From an uncultured Sunxiuqinia sp. (lineage in GTDB: Bacteria > Bacteroidota > Bacteroidia > Bacteroidales > Prolixibacteraceae): 64,000 nt of DNA. Below, one piece after another: positions 56,163 to 64,000 of this stretch (position 1 is its first letter; each line of letters begins with the position of its first letter). The notes under the pieces are model-generated. The model searched no databases and was not told the origin of the DNA. It saw nothing but the letters and a program-made list of their open reading frames with translations. The stretch spans positions 558,001-622,000 of the forward strand of contig NZ_OY782767.1 of the NCBI RefSeq assembly GCF_963678245.1. Direction: 5' to 3'. A program made the position numbers and the translations under genes.

Positions 56163-58895
56163 ATGAATCAATCAATTCTTCATCCTTTAGCGAACAAATA
56201 TTTTCTCGTTATCACAATCGCTCTGCTATCTTTTGCATGTGGACAAAACAAAAAAGTTAGTCTTGTTTCAAAACAGCAAAATAGCCGGGAGGAGTATGCT
56301 GTTCAAAAATTAAACAGTGCACTTATTGCAGAAGGCTACCAAGTGCAGATTGCAACAAGCCCGGTAAATGAAGAGGACACAAGACAAATCGTGGTGGGTA
56401 ATTTAGGAGACGATATTTTTGAAACTAGTCATATTCAGCAGCCAGATTCACTATTGGCAGAAGGGTTTGTTATCAGTACTTCAGCTCAAAATATTTACGT
56501 GGCGGGAGCAGATGCCAGTGGTACGCTTTATGGTTGTATTGAGCTAATTGACCGACTAAAATCGACTGGTGAATTGCCTGAGAAATTGAATCTGGTTGAT
56601 CAACCGGAAATGGTGATGCGAGGAACGTGTATTGGTCTTCAAAAGACAGAATACTTGCCGGGTCGCACGGTTTACGAATATCCATATACGGAAGAGAGTT
56701 TTCCATGGTTTTACGACAAGGAGCTTTGGATTGAGTATTTAGACATGTTGGTCGAAAACCGCTACAATTCACTTTACTTGTGGAATGGCCATCCTTTTGC
56801 CTCATTGGTGAAATTGGAGGACTACCCATATGCCGTCGAGGTTGATGAGGAAACGTTCAAAAAGAACGAAGAGGTATTTGCATTTTTAACCGAAGAGGCT
56901 AATAAACGCGGAATCTGGGTGATTCAAATGTTCTACAATATTATTGTTTCAAAACCTTTTGCTGAAAAGCATGATATAAAAACACAGGAACGCAGCCGAC
57001 CAATTACTCCGGTTATTGCAGACTACACCCGAAAATCGATTGCCGCTTTCATTGAAAAATATCCGAATGTGGGCTTATTGGTGACTTTGGGAGAGGCAAT
57101 GCACACAATTGATGATGACGTAGAATGGTTCACCAAAACCATTATTCCCGGAGTGCAAGACGGACTGAAAGCGCTCGGAATTAAAGAGGAACCGCCGATT
57201 GTTTTACGTGGACATGATACGGATGCGAAACGTGTGATGGAAGCTGCCTTGCCTATTTATAAGAATTTGTACACGACTTTCAAATACAATGGCGAATCGC
57301 TTACAACCTACGAGCCGCGCGATGACTGGTCGTCTATTCCAACAGCATTAAGTGAGCTCGGTTCGGTGCATATCTCGAACGTGCATATTTTAGCGAATCT
57401 AGAGCCTTTCCGCTATGGGTCGCCCGATTTTATTCAGAAAAGCGTTCAGGCCATGCATGAAAAGCAGGGAGCCAACGGGCTTCATTTGTATCCTCAGGCT
57501 TCTTATTGGGATTGGCCTTATACGGCAGATAAAACCGATCCTCGCTTACTTGAAATCGAGCGTGATTGGATTTGGTATCAGGCGTGGGCACGATATGCTT
57601 GGCAAGCCGATAGAGAGCGAGCCGACGAAGTGACTTATTGGAGCTCCAATCTAGGTAATTTTTATGGTACATCTCAGGGAGAAAATATCCTGGAAGCTTA
57701 TGAGCAAATAGGGGAAATTGCTCCGAAATTACTGCGAACTTTCGGAATATCAGATGGGAATCGTCAAACGCTGTTGTTGGGAATGTTTATGGGGCAGTTG
57801 GTTAATCCATACAAATATCATGTTTATGAAAACTTTTTGACTTCGAACGGGCCAGTTGGTGAGATACTGATAGATTATGCAGAAAAAGAGTGGAAAGGCG
57901 AGAAACATGTTGGCGAAACACCACCACAAATTATAAACGAGGTTTTGACTCACGCCAATGTAGCCGTCGAAGCGATAGAAAGTGCTGCATCTTCGGTTGG
58001 AAAAAATGAAGCAGAATTTGAACGGCTTAAAAATGACGTCTATTGTTATGAAGCTTTCGCCAAATTTTTTGCTGAGAAAGAAAAAGCAGCTGAATTGGTG
58101 TTGCGTTATCAGTATTCCGATGATATTGATGATTTAGAAAAAGCCTTACCACATCTTGAAAAAAGCTTCAACCACTTTAATGACTTGGTAAAATTGACTG
58201 AAGAAACTTATTTGTACGCGAACAGCATGCAGACAGCTCAGCGTAGGATTCCTATTACCGGGCGGGATGGAAAGAACAAAACATGGAAAGAGTTGCTTCC
58301 ACATTACCACGATGAATTGGAAAACTTCAGAAGAAATCTGAATATGCTGAAATCAGAAGATGGGCAGGTTTTTACGAATTTTGAAGCATATAGCCCGGCT
58401 GAAGTCACTGTTTTAAATAAAGATGCTAAACGCTATTCTTTAACGAAGGGACAGCAGGTGTATACCGACAACTCAGCAAAAATCAAAGACGTGGCGCCGG
58501 AGTTGGAGAATTTATCAGGTGTCCGTTTTTCCGATGAAGAACAACAAGAGAAAGGCACTGTCTTGCGGTTTAAAACAGAAGAACCTGTGAAGGTTTTAGT
58601 CGGGTATTTCAATACTAACTCATATACAACCTTGAAACCCCCAACATTGGAAACCAATGCGCATGCCAATGATCGAGGACAAGCAGATATAAAAATAGCT
58701 AATGCTATGTTGATTCCCGGCTTATATCCGGTCAATATTTATTCTTATCGCTACGAATCCGGAGAACATGAGTTAGTCTTGGGAAAAGGACGTGTCCTCG
58801 TGCTTGGCTTTATCAATGGCGAAACGAATATTCCAATACATGATGCCGGAGTCGGAGTAGAAGGAGAGGCCTCTGTAGATTGGTTGTTTTACTAG
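56163..58895 (+). CDS. Putative secreted glycoside hydrolase, family not assigned
   Basis: A 910-residue lipoprotein-like protein (ALLSFACGQ). The N-terminal domain (residues about 40-160: YAVQKLNSALIAEGYQ, IYVAGADASGTLYGCIELID) looks like the alpha/beta domain in front of the barrel in GH20, GH67 or GH84. A TIM-barrel-like region follows with WIEYLDMLVENRYNSLYLWN and VGLLVTLGEAMHTIDDD; the glutamate in TLGEA could be catalytic. The C-terminal half is helical, then beta-rich. It belongs to the locus (12 bases after GH2) and should act on a sugar acid or amino sugar, but no family or activity can be claimed from sight. Confidence 0.55.
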   Translation: MNQSILHPLANKYFLVITIALLSFACGQNKKVSLVSKQQNSREEYAVQKLNSALIAEGYQVQIATSPVNEEDTRQIVVGNLGDDIFETSHIQQPDSLLAEGFVISTSAQNIYVAGADASGTLYGCIELIDRLKSTGELPEKLNLVDQPEMVMRGTCIGLQKTEYLPGRTVYEYPYTEESFPWFYDKELWIEYLDMLVENRYNSLYLWNGHPFASLVKLEDYPYAVEVDEETFKKNEEVFAFLTEEANKRGIWVIQMFYNIIVSKPFAEKHDIKTQERSRPITPVIADYTRKSIAAFIEKYPNVGLLVTLGEAMHTIDDDVEWFTKTIIPGVQDGLKALGIKEEPPIVLRGHDTDAKRVMEAALPIYKNLYTTFKYNGESLTTYEPRDDWSSIPTALSELGSVHISNVHILANLEPFRYGSPDFIQKSVQAMHEKQGANGLHLYPQASYWDWPYTADKTDPRLLEIERDWIWYQAWARYAWQADRERADEVTYWSSNLGNFYGTSQGENILEAYEQIGEIAPKLLRTFGISDGNRQTLLLGMFMGQLVNPYKYHVYENFLTSNGPVGEILIDYAEKEWKGEKHVGETPPQIINEVLTHANVAVEAIESAASSVGKNEAEFERLKNDVYCYEAFAKFFAEKEKAAELVLRYQYSDDIDDLEKALPHLEKSFNHFNDLVKLTEETYLYANSMQTAQRRIPITGRDGKNKTWKELLPHYHDELENFRRNLNMLKSEDGQVFTNFEAYSPAEVTVLNKDAKRYSLTKGQQVYTDNSAKIKDVAPELENLSGVRFSDEEQQEKGTVLRFKTEEPVKVLVGYFNTNSYTTLKPPTLETNAHANDRGQADIKIANAMLIPGLYPVNIYSYRYESGEHELVLGKGRVLVLGFINGETNIPIHDAGVGVEGEASVDWLFY

Positions 58896-59013
58896 AATTT
58901 GATGGTAATAAATTTAGAGATTTGATGTGGATTGTTAAGTGAAAAGAAGCTAGATGTTGGGTAGAAAGTGGAGCAAAAGCCAAATGAGAAGAATTTATTA
59001 AACACATAGAACG

Positions 59014-61161
59014 ATGAGTCAAAAACAAAAACGTACAATTTTCTTATTCCTTGCTTTGTTAGTTCTGCTTTCCATTGGAGGGCGGGCTCAACAAGTTTTT
59101 TACGTTGCGCCACACGCAGACGAAAAAGGGGCGGGAACTCTCGAAGCTCCCTTTAACTCAATAGATCAGGCGATGGAAGCCGTAGCTAAAGAAAATGTGA
59201 GTATGAAGGAAGATATTGTGGTCTATCTGAGAGGAGGAAACTATTCATTAGTGACGCCCATCATATTTAGACAAAAAGACTCGGGCATGAATGGTCACAA
59301 GGTAATCTATAAAGCTTATCGTGATGAAAAACCAGTGCTAAGCGGAGGTGTCAAAGTTTCCGGATGGGAGAATGTAGAGGGACATATCTACAAAGCCAAA
59401 CTGGATAGGGATACCAAGTTAAGATCGTTATTTGTTAACGGAAAAAGAAAACATATGGCTGGAACGGATATACCCGTCAGTGGACTTGGAAACTGGGGAA
59501 GATTTGAAGTTCAGGGAAATGAACCATGGGCGTTTGGCGCGGGATCTGCCATTGATGGGATAAAATTTGCTACCGAAGATATCAAACAGTATAAGAATCC
59601 GGAAGACGTCGAGCTGGTTCAGTTTAATGTATGGACTGAGAAAATACTTTGCGCAAGAGAAATTGAGCAATTTGGAGATACGTCGGTCATCAAACTACAA
59701 CAACCGTATGGAGCTATTGCTACCTCTATGGCTTGGGCGGGTGCAATTAATTATGAAAAAGATTTTGTCATTCGAAATGCTTTTGAGTTGTTGGATTCTC
59801 CAGGTGAGTTTTATTTTGATCGTAACAAGAAAGAGCTTTATTATTGCAGCGAAGGTGAAGATATGGCTACGGCAGAAGTTATTGCACCTACTGCTGAAGG
59901 GCTGATTCGAATTGAAGGAGATTCAAAAGAGTCACGAGTGAGAAATATTGGATTTGAGGGAATTACCTTTTCATACGACCATTGGCCGTTAATGAATGTT
60001 GCCGGATCTCACGGGTTTGCAGGCATTCAGAGCTTAGGATTAGCCGTCAGGTACGTTCCCGGAGGAAACTGGCATCCAACGAAGTACAACAGTACCGATG
60101 TTCCGAGAGGCAGTGTTCAAGTCGAAAACGCAGAGAATATTTCGTTTGTCCGAAACAGGTTTGAAGCAATAAGCTCTGCGATTGCAATCAATTTGGTTAA
60201 TGACGTCAAAAACAGCAAAGTTGAAGGGAATTATTTCAATGACTTGCTTGGTAATGCAGTAAGTATTGGTTATACCCAACACTATGAAATTGGAGATGAA
60301 GCTAAATCCGCTAAAAGTGCAGAGAATATAAGAATGAATCCTAGGTCTTCTCGGGAGATGAGCGGTCCCGTAGGTGTCAACCTAGTTAGAGGTCTTAATG
60401 ATAGTCATGTGAACGCTGATTACGATAACAACCAGTCAGGGAGGCTGGAGGAAAAACGCCCCCAGCAACATTATAGAGCCGGAGTCGAAGGGCTCTGCGA
60501 ACACATCTCAGTGGCCAACAACTACATCCGAAATATTAGTCTGGACTTCAGACAAGTGGAAGCAATCACTTCTTTTTTTGTTGCCAATATGATTATTGAA
60601 CACAATGACATTGCAGGAACACCTTATGGGGCAATTACTTGTGGTTGGTGGTGGGGAAATGCAGAAATTCCGGCCTCAAAGGTTTCAAAAGATAATAGCA
60701 TTCGTTATAACAAAGCAGGAGATACTCATCAGGTACTCGACGACGGGGGAGTTATTTATATGCTTGGAGAACAGCCAGGGTCCAGAATTGAAGGTAATTA
60801 CGTTTTTAATGGTCCCAGATGTATTTATCCCGATGACGGATCAGCCTATTTGACAATTACGCGAAATGTAGTTTATAACCCCAGCTATAAATGGATGTGG
60901 CTTCACTTCTGGACTAAAAGGTGCCACGATAATGTGGTGTTTGATAACTACGTCAAGAATAATCTACTTATGGATAATGGAACAAACAACACCATAGAGA
61001 AAACTCATTCATATCGAGAAGAAGAATTTTCGGGTGAGGCACTTAAGATTATTGATAACGCCGGAATAGAGGAAGAGTATAAAAATATTATGCCGGAATC
61101 AGAGCCCCCGAAAATCAATATTTATCCAGAAGATTTTAAGGAAGGTGATGTTTTTCATTAG
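59014..61161 (+). CDS. Secreted right-handed parallel beta-helix protein, GH141-like
   Basis: A 715-residue exported protein (signal around FLALLVLLSIGGRAQ). The mature N-terminus, FYVAPHADEKGAGTLEAPF, is the usual opening of beta-helix glycan-active proteins. The helix coils include EGITFSYDHWPLMNV, NISFVRNRFEAISSAIA, VEGNYFNDLLGNAVSIG and IEHNDIAGTPYGAITCGW. Layout and length resemble GH141 and related helix enzymes; polysaccharide lyase or pure binding is possible. Clustered with GH2 and the 910-residue protein, it probably trims the same polysaccharide. Confidence 0.7.
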   Translation: MSQKQKRTIFLFLALLVLLSIGGRAQQVFYVAPHADEKGAGTLEAPFNSIDQAMEAVAKENVSMKEDIVVYLRGGNYSLVTPIIFRQKDSGMNGHKVIYKAYRDEKPVLSGGVKVSGWENVEGHIYKAKLDRDTKLRSLFVNGKRKHMAGTDIPVSGLGNWGRFEVQGNEPWAFGAGSAIDGIKFATEDIKQYKNPEDVELVQFNVWTEKILCAREIEQFGDTSVIKLQQPYGAIATSMAWAGAINYEKDFVIRNAFELLDSPGEFYFDRNKKELYYCSEGEDMATAEVIAPTAEGLIRIEGDSKESRVRNIGFEGITFSYDHWPLMNVAGSHGFAGIQSLGLAVRYVPGGNWHPTKYNSTDVPRGSVQVENAENISFVRNRFEAISSAIAINLVNDVKNSKVEGNYFNDLLGNAVSIGYTQHYEIGDEAKSAKSAENIRMNPRSSREMSGPVGVNLVRGLNDSHVNADYDNNQSGRLEEKRPQQHYRAGVEGLCEHISVANNYIRNISLDFRQVEAITSFFVANMIIEHNDIAGTPYGAITCGWWWGNAEIPASKVSKDNSIRYNKAGDTHQVLDDGGVIYMLGEQPGSRIEGNYVFNGPRCIYPDDGSAYLTITRNVVYNPSYKWMWLHFWTKRCHDNVVFDNYVKNNLLMDNGTNNTIEKTHSYREEEFSGEALKIIDNAGIEEEYKNIMPESEPPKINIYPEDFKEGDVFH

Positions 61162-61204
61162 ACAGATAGTGAAATTTCAGAGAAAGACGATAGACTATTT
61201 TTTG

Positions 61205-61303
61205 ATGAAACAAACCAACGATCAACTTTTTGATTTTATAGATTTTGATCCTGCAATTTTTGGAAAGGTAGGAAGTTTAACATACGATTATTTCGATGCG
61301 TAG
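61205..61303 (+). pseudogene. Truncated duplicate of the GH31 gene's 5' end
   Basis: From just before ATG 61205 for about 65 bases, the sequence repeats the start of the GH31 gene at 62612 with about seven mismatches: MKQTNDQLFDFIDFDPAIFG here against MKQTNYQLFDFMDFDPAMSG there. It then diverges and stops at TAG 61301-61303. The two copies flank the AraC-family gene as direct repeats. A remnant of a former GH31 gene start or of a segmental duplication. Confidence 0.85.
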
Positions 61304-61380
61304 GCTACAAAGCTTAGTCCGGCGAAATCTACTGATTTTGATTTTGAAAAAATCAGTTGTTAACTTCTTCACCTAATTAC

Positions 61381-62367
61381 TTAGCGTTGCGATTTTTTAT
61401 ATTTCCCGGGACTGATTCCGATACGTTGCGAAAAAATGGAAGTAAAATGTTGGAGTGAGGAAAAACCACAAGCAAAGGCAATGTCCGATAAGCTTTTGTC
61501 ATTTTTCATTAACTCAATTGCTTTCTCAATTTTTAGGTTGATGATGTAGCTGTTCGGTGGATAGCCTGATACTTCTTTGACTTCGTTGGTGAATTTAGTT
61601 TTACCCATTCCAAACTGATGCGCTAAATCGTCAATAACCCACTTTTTATTCAAGTCCACATTTATTATTTGGTTGAGCTTTTCGATAAAATTATCCTCAT
61701 GCTCTGTCTTTTGTTTTATAAAGGAAAGGTTCCGATGTAAATCGATAAAAAGATTCTCAATAATATTACCAACCATAATTTCAAAGCCACTTTGCTGGGT
61801 CGTCAGTTCTTTCTTTAATTCCACAAAGTACTTTTTGAAAATTTTAGCCTTTTTTATAACAATGGCACCTTCGTGAATCAACATGTGCCCCAAGCTTTCC
61901 TGAAACTCTTTCGATAGTTTTGTCCACGTACCAAGCTGAAGGGGCGTGCTTTCAGAATACTGTTCGGGCTTAATTACAATCCAGGTGATTTCGCCAATAT
62001 CCATTTTTCCGGCAGGGCTTCCGTTTAGTTGCCAAGGAGTTGTTATCGAAAGGTTATCGGGTAAAAGTTCAATTTCCTTTCCTTCAACTACCCATTTGTA
62101 TTTTCCACTGTTCACGAAATGAATCTCAATGCCGTCATTTAAGTGAGGTAACATGGTTGCGTCCATTCTTACCTTTGAAAATTTCATACTCCCATATTGC
62201 CTGATATAAGGAGTTGCATTTAACGGACCTGGATTGTCTTTGTGCCACCAAATTCCCTGGTTTCCAATTTTCTTTTTCGGGTTGAATGTATTGGGTGATG
62301 TTAATTTTTTCATGTGAAAGCGATTAGGGATTGGGTCTTTTAAGCCTCCTGTTTTCAGGCCGATCAT
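61381..62367 (-). CDS. AraC family transcriptional regulator with cupin-like sensor
   Basis: A 328-residue regulator, opposite in direction to the enzymes around it. An N-terminal cupin-like domain (IEIHFVNSGKYKWVVEG, ITTPWQLNGSPAG) precedes an AraC DNA-binding domain with two helix-turn-helix motifs (WVIDDLAHQFGMGKTKFT and SLSDIAFACGFSSLQHFTSIF). The start could be the ATG at 62367 or an internal ATG 54 bases downstream (MKKLTSPN). It probably senses a sugar released by the locus and controls GH31 and perhaps the enzyme genes. Confidence 0.92.
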   Translation of the reverse strand: MIGLKTGGLKDPIPNRFHMKKLTSPNTFNPKKKIGNQGIWWHKDNPGPLNATPYIRQYGSMKFSKVRMDATMLPHLNDGIEIHFVNSGKYKWVVEGKEIELLPDNLSITTPWQLNGSPAGKMDIGEITWIVIKPEQYSESTPLQLGTWTKLSKEFQESLGHMLIHEGAIVIKKAKIFKKYFVELKKELTTQQSGFEIMVGNIIENLFIDLHRNLSFIKQKTEHEDNFIEKLNQIINVDLNKKWVIDDLAHQFGMGKTKFTNEVKEVSGYPPNSYIINLKIEKAIELMKNDKSLSDIAFACGFSSLQHFTSIFSQRIGISPGKYKKSQR

Positions 62368-62611
62368 TCAAAAATAAGAAAAAGAATTTATAGAATCGAC
62401 CGCCGATTGAAAATGGCATTTTATTTTTATTAAAATTCAGATATTTGATTTCGGATTACAATTATTATTGATCTGGTATTTAGAGAAATAGAATCGGATG
62501 GATTGTGATTTGAATAGCAAAAGCTAACTAATGATTAAAATGATAGGATTGAACTGATGATTTTGACAATAATTTACTGCTGTCATTTATTCGTTAAAGA
62601 AATAATTTTTG

Positions 62612-64000
62612 ATGAAACAAACCAACTATCAACTTTTTGATTTTATGGATTTCGATCCGGCAATGTCTGGAAGGGAGATTTTATGGAAGGCTTGTGCTCC
62701 GGTATCATTGGAGGTTGATGGAACAGATGTGGTGTTCGAAATTCCATTTCAGAAACAAAAAGTTTCGAATGATATTGAACCCGATAAAGAAACTCCACGA
62801 AAAATTTATTCGCTTCGAATCCGTGCCTACGGATCAAAGATCGTTCGGTTAGCTATTGGTTTTGAAACAGCTGCCATGCCCGATTCAGTGATGTTGGATA
62901 TGCATCCGGAACTCCAGCTTAATCCGCTTCATGTCGAAAAAACGGACAAAGAATGGCTAATTAAGGATGCTCGCGGAGTTTTGAAAGCTTCGTTAAATCG
63001 TCAGCCGATAGAATTGGACTTTTGGAGCGATTTGGTTCCGGCACCGGAAGAAACTCTTGATTTGAAGCTGTATCCTGATGGAATAAAGGAAGTTAAATTA
63101 AGTGCTTACGATCAGTTCTTTCCGGCGCGCCACGATGCCTATGCATTAGCCGTTGTTGAAGATAATGGTAAGTTCGATCGAACAACCCTGTCTTTTCTCG
63201 CGCAGCCTGATGAGAAATTTGTTGGTTCAGGTGAACGGTTCTCCAAATTGGATTTGTCAGGACAAACATTTCAGCTAAAAAATCAGGACGGGCAGGGAGT
63301 CAATAACCGACGGACTTATAAGAATGTACCCTTTCTGATGTCCAGTCGGATGTATGGAATATTTATGCACACTTCGGCTCACGGGAAATTATCAGTAACC
63401 GATCATTCTACTCGCTCGGTGCAATTGCTGGTAGAAGAGCCGGCGATTGATGTTTTTCTGATTGGGGGAGATGAGCCCGAAGAAATTTTAAAAGGCTATC
63501 GTCAACTAACAGGTTTTCCGACCATGCTTCCAAAATGGAGTTTCGGTACCTGGATGAGCCGGATGACCTATTTTTCGGAAGAGGAAGTAACTGAAATTTG
63601 TAATCGCCTACGGAAGGAAGACTTCCCCTGCGATGTCATTCATTTGGATACGGGGTGGTTTAGAACTGATTGGTTGTGTGAGTGGAAATTTAATCCGGAA
63701 CGTTTTCCTGATCCGAAACGATTTGTACAGAATTTGCGCAACGATGGTTACAAGGTAAGTTTGTGGCAAATGCCCTATATTGCTGCCGAAGCGGAACAAC
63801 TTGAAGAGGCACACGACAATAATTACATGTGTAAAGTGAACGAAGTTAAGCAGCAGGGTGGCTCAAATTTCAGCGCATTAGATTATGCGGGCACTATCGA
63901 TTTTACCTACCCCAAAGCTGTTGAATGGTATAAAGAATTGCTGAAGGAGCTACTCGAAATGGGAGTGGTTTGTATTAAAACTGACTTTGGCGAAGACATT
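62612..64000 (+). CDS. Glycoside hydrolase family 31 protein, 5' part
   Basis: Open from ATG 62612 to the window end (463 codons); the 3' end is missing. GH31 signatures of the alpha-xylosidase/YicI branch are visible: PKWSFGTWMSRMTYFSEEEV, VIHLDTGWFRTDWLCEW and KTDFGED, whose aspartate (residue 458) is the catalytic nucleophile. No signal peptide is seen (MKQTNYQLFDF), so it acts in the cytoplasm on imported oligosaccharides. An alpha-xylosidase would fit xyloglucan or another xylose-bearing glycan, but alpha-glucosidase activity is not excluded. Confidence 0.88.
   Translation, partial: MKQTNYQLFDFMDFDPAMSGREILWKACAPVSLEVDGTDVVFEIPFQKQKVSNDIEPDKETPRKIYSLRIRAYGSKIVRLAIGFETAAMPDSVMLDMHPELQLNPLHVEKTDKEWLIKDARGVLKASLNRQPIELDFWSDLVPAPEETLDLKLYPDGIKEVKLSAYDQFFPARHDAYALAVVEDNGKFDRTTLSFLAQPDEKFVGSGERFSKLDLSGQTFQLKNQDGQGVNNRRTYKNVPFLMSSRMYGIFMHTSAHGKLSVTDHSTRSVQLLVEEPAIDVFLIGGDEPEEILKGYRQLTGFPTMLPKWSFGTWMSRMTYFSEEEVTEICNRLRKEDFPCDVIHLDTGWFRTDWLCEWKFNPERFPDPKRFVQNLRNDGYKVSLWQMPYIAAEAEQLEEAHDNNYMCKVNEVKQQGGSNFSALDYAGTIDFTYPKAVEWYKELLKELLEMGVVCIKTDFGEDI

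Noticed and set aside
1-64000. Mobile element, phage or CRISPR
   Set aside because: No transposase, integrase, phage structural gene or regular repeat-spacer pattern was seen; the repeats at 61205/62612 come from a gene start, not an insertion sequence.

Overview
The window looks like a chromosomal segment of a marine or sediment-type Bacteroidota, most like Marinilabiliales/Prolixibacteraceae. This placement is an inference. It rests on a SusC/SusD pair with an ECF sigma factor and FecR anti-sigma factor, DUF4301 and DUF4197 proteins, a GxxExxY protein, eukaryotic-type citrate synthase, NADP-isocitrate dehydrogenase and aconitase, absence of obvious Shine-Dalgarno sequences, and promoters of the TAnnTTTG type. 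I saw no tRNA, rRNA, CRISPR array, transposase or integrase.

Layout. 1-2516: two subunits of a soluble flavin/iron-sulfur oxidoreductase (NuoF-like 3' end and an FAD/Fe-S subunit) with a GxxExxY gene wedged between them. 2671-9202: an exported beta-propeller protein, a glycosyltransferase and a LolD/MacB-like ABC exporter. 9268-12855: CoA-disulfide-reductase-like/rhodanese and thioredoxin genes, divergent from a Crp/Fnr regulator with a Crp/Fnr-type palindrome between them. 12874-13413: a protein-poor interval bounded by a promoter and a terminator, read here as a candidate minus-strand structured RNA. 13904-18827: acn-icd-gltA, the oxidative branch of the TCA cycle. 19468-27816: a putative membrane redox module (PstS-like/GcvH-like fusion, four-cluster ferredoxin, NrfD/HybB-like membrane protein, second membrane-anchored GcvH-like protein), followed by a two-component system whose kinase carries c-type heme motifs in its sensor domain, and an archaemetzincin. 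27914-40362: mostly housekeeping or poorly known genes (phosphosulfolactate synthase, TPR, DUF4301, two radical SAM proteins, lipoproteins, a TauE/SafE permease, a beta-lactamase-like pseudoenzyme, a C1 peptidase). 40805-45504: heme operon hemN-hemG-hemF-hemH. 46377-64000: a polysaccharide utilization locus with ECF sigma/anti-sigma, SusC/D, GH2, an unassigned TIM-barrel-type enzyme, a parallel beta-helix protein, an AraC regulator and a GH31 enzyme cut by the window end.

The most unusual part is the 19.5-27.2 kb redox module. It has no recognisable catalytic subunit, carries two membrane-anchored biotinyl/lipoyl-like domains, and is followed by a heme-motif sensor kinase and an NtrC-type regulator. 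Three of the four reading-frame lesions in the window (one in-frame TAG and two +1 shifts in 5-base homopolymers) fall in this module; the fourth is an in-frame TAG in the rhodanese protein. Either the module is being lost or the sequence has errors; raw reads would decide.
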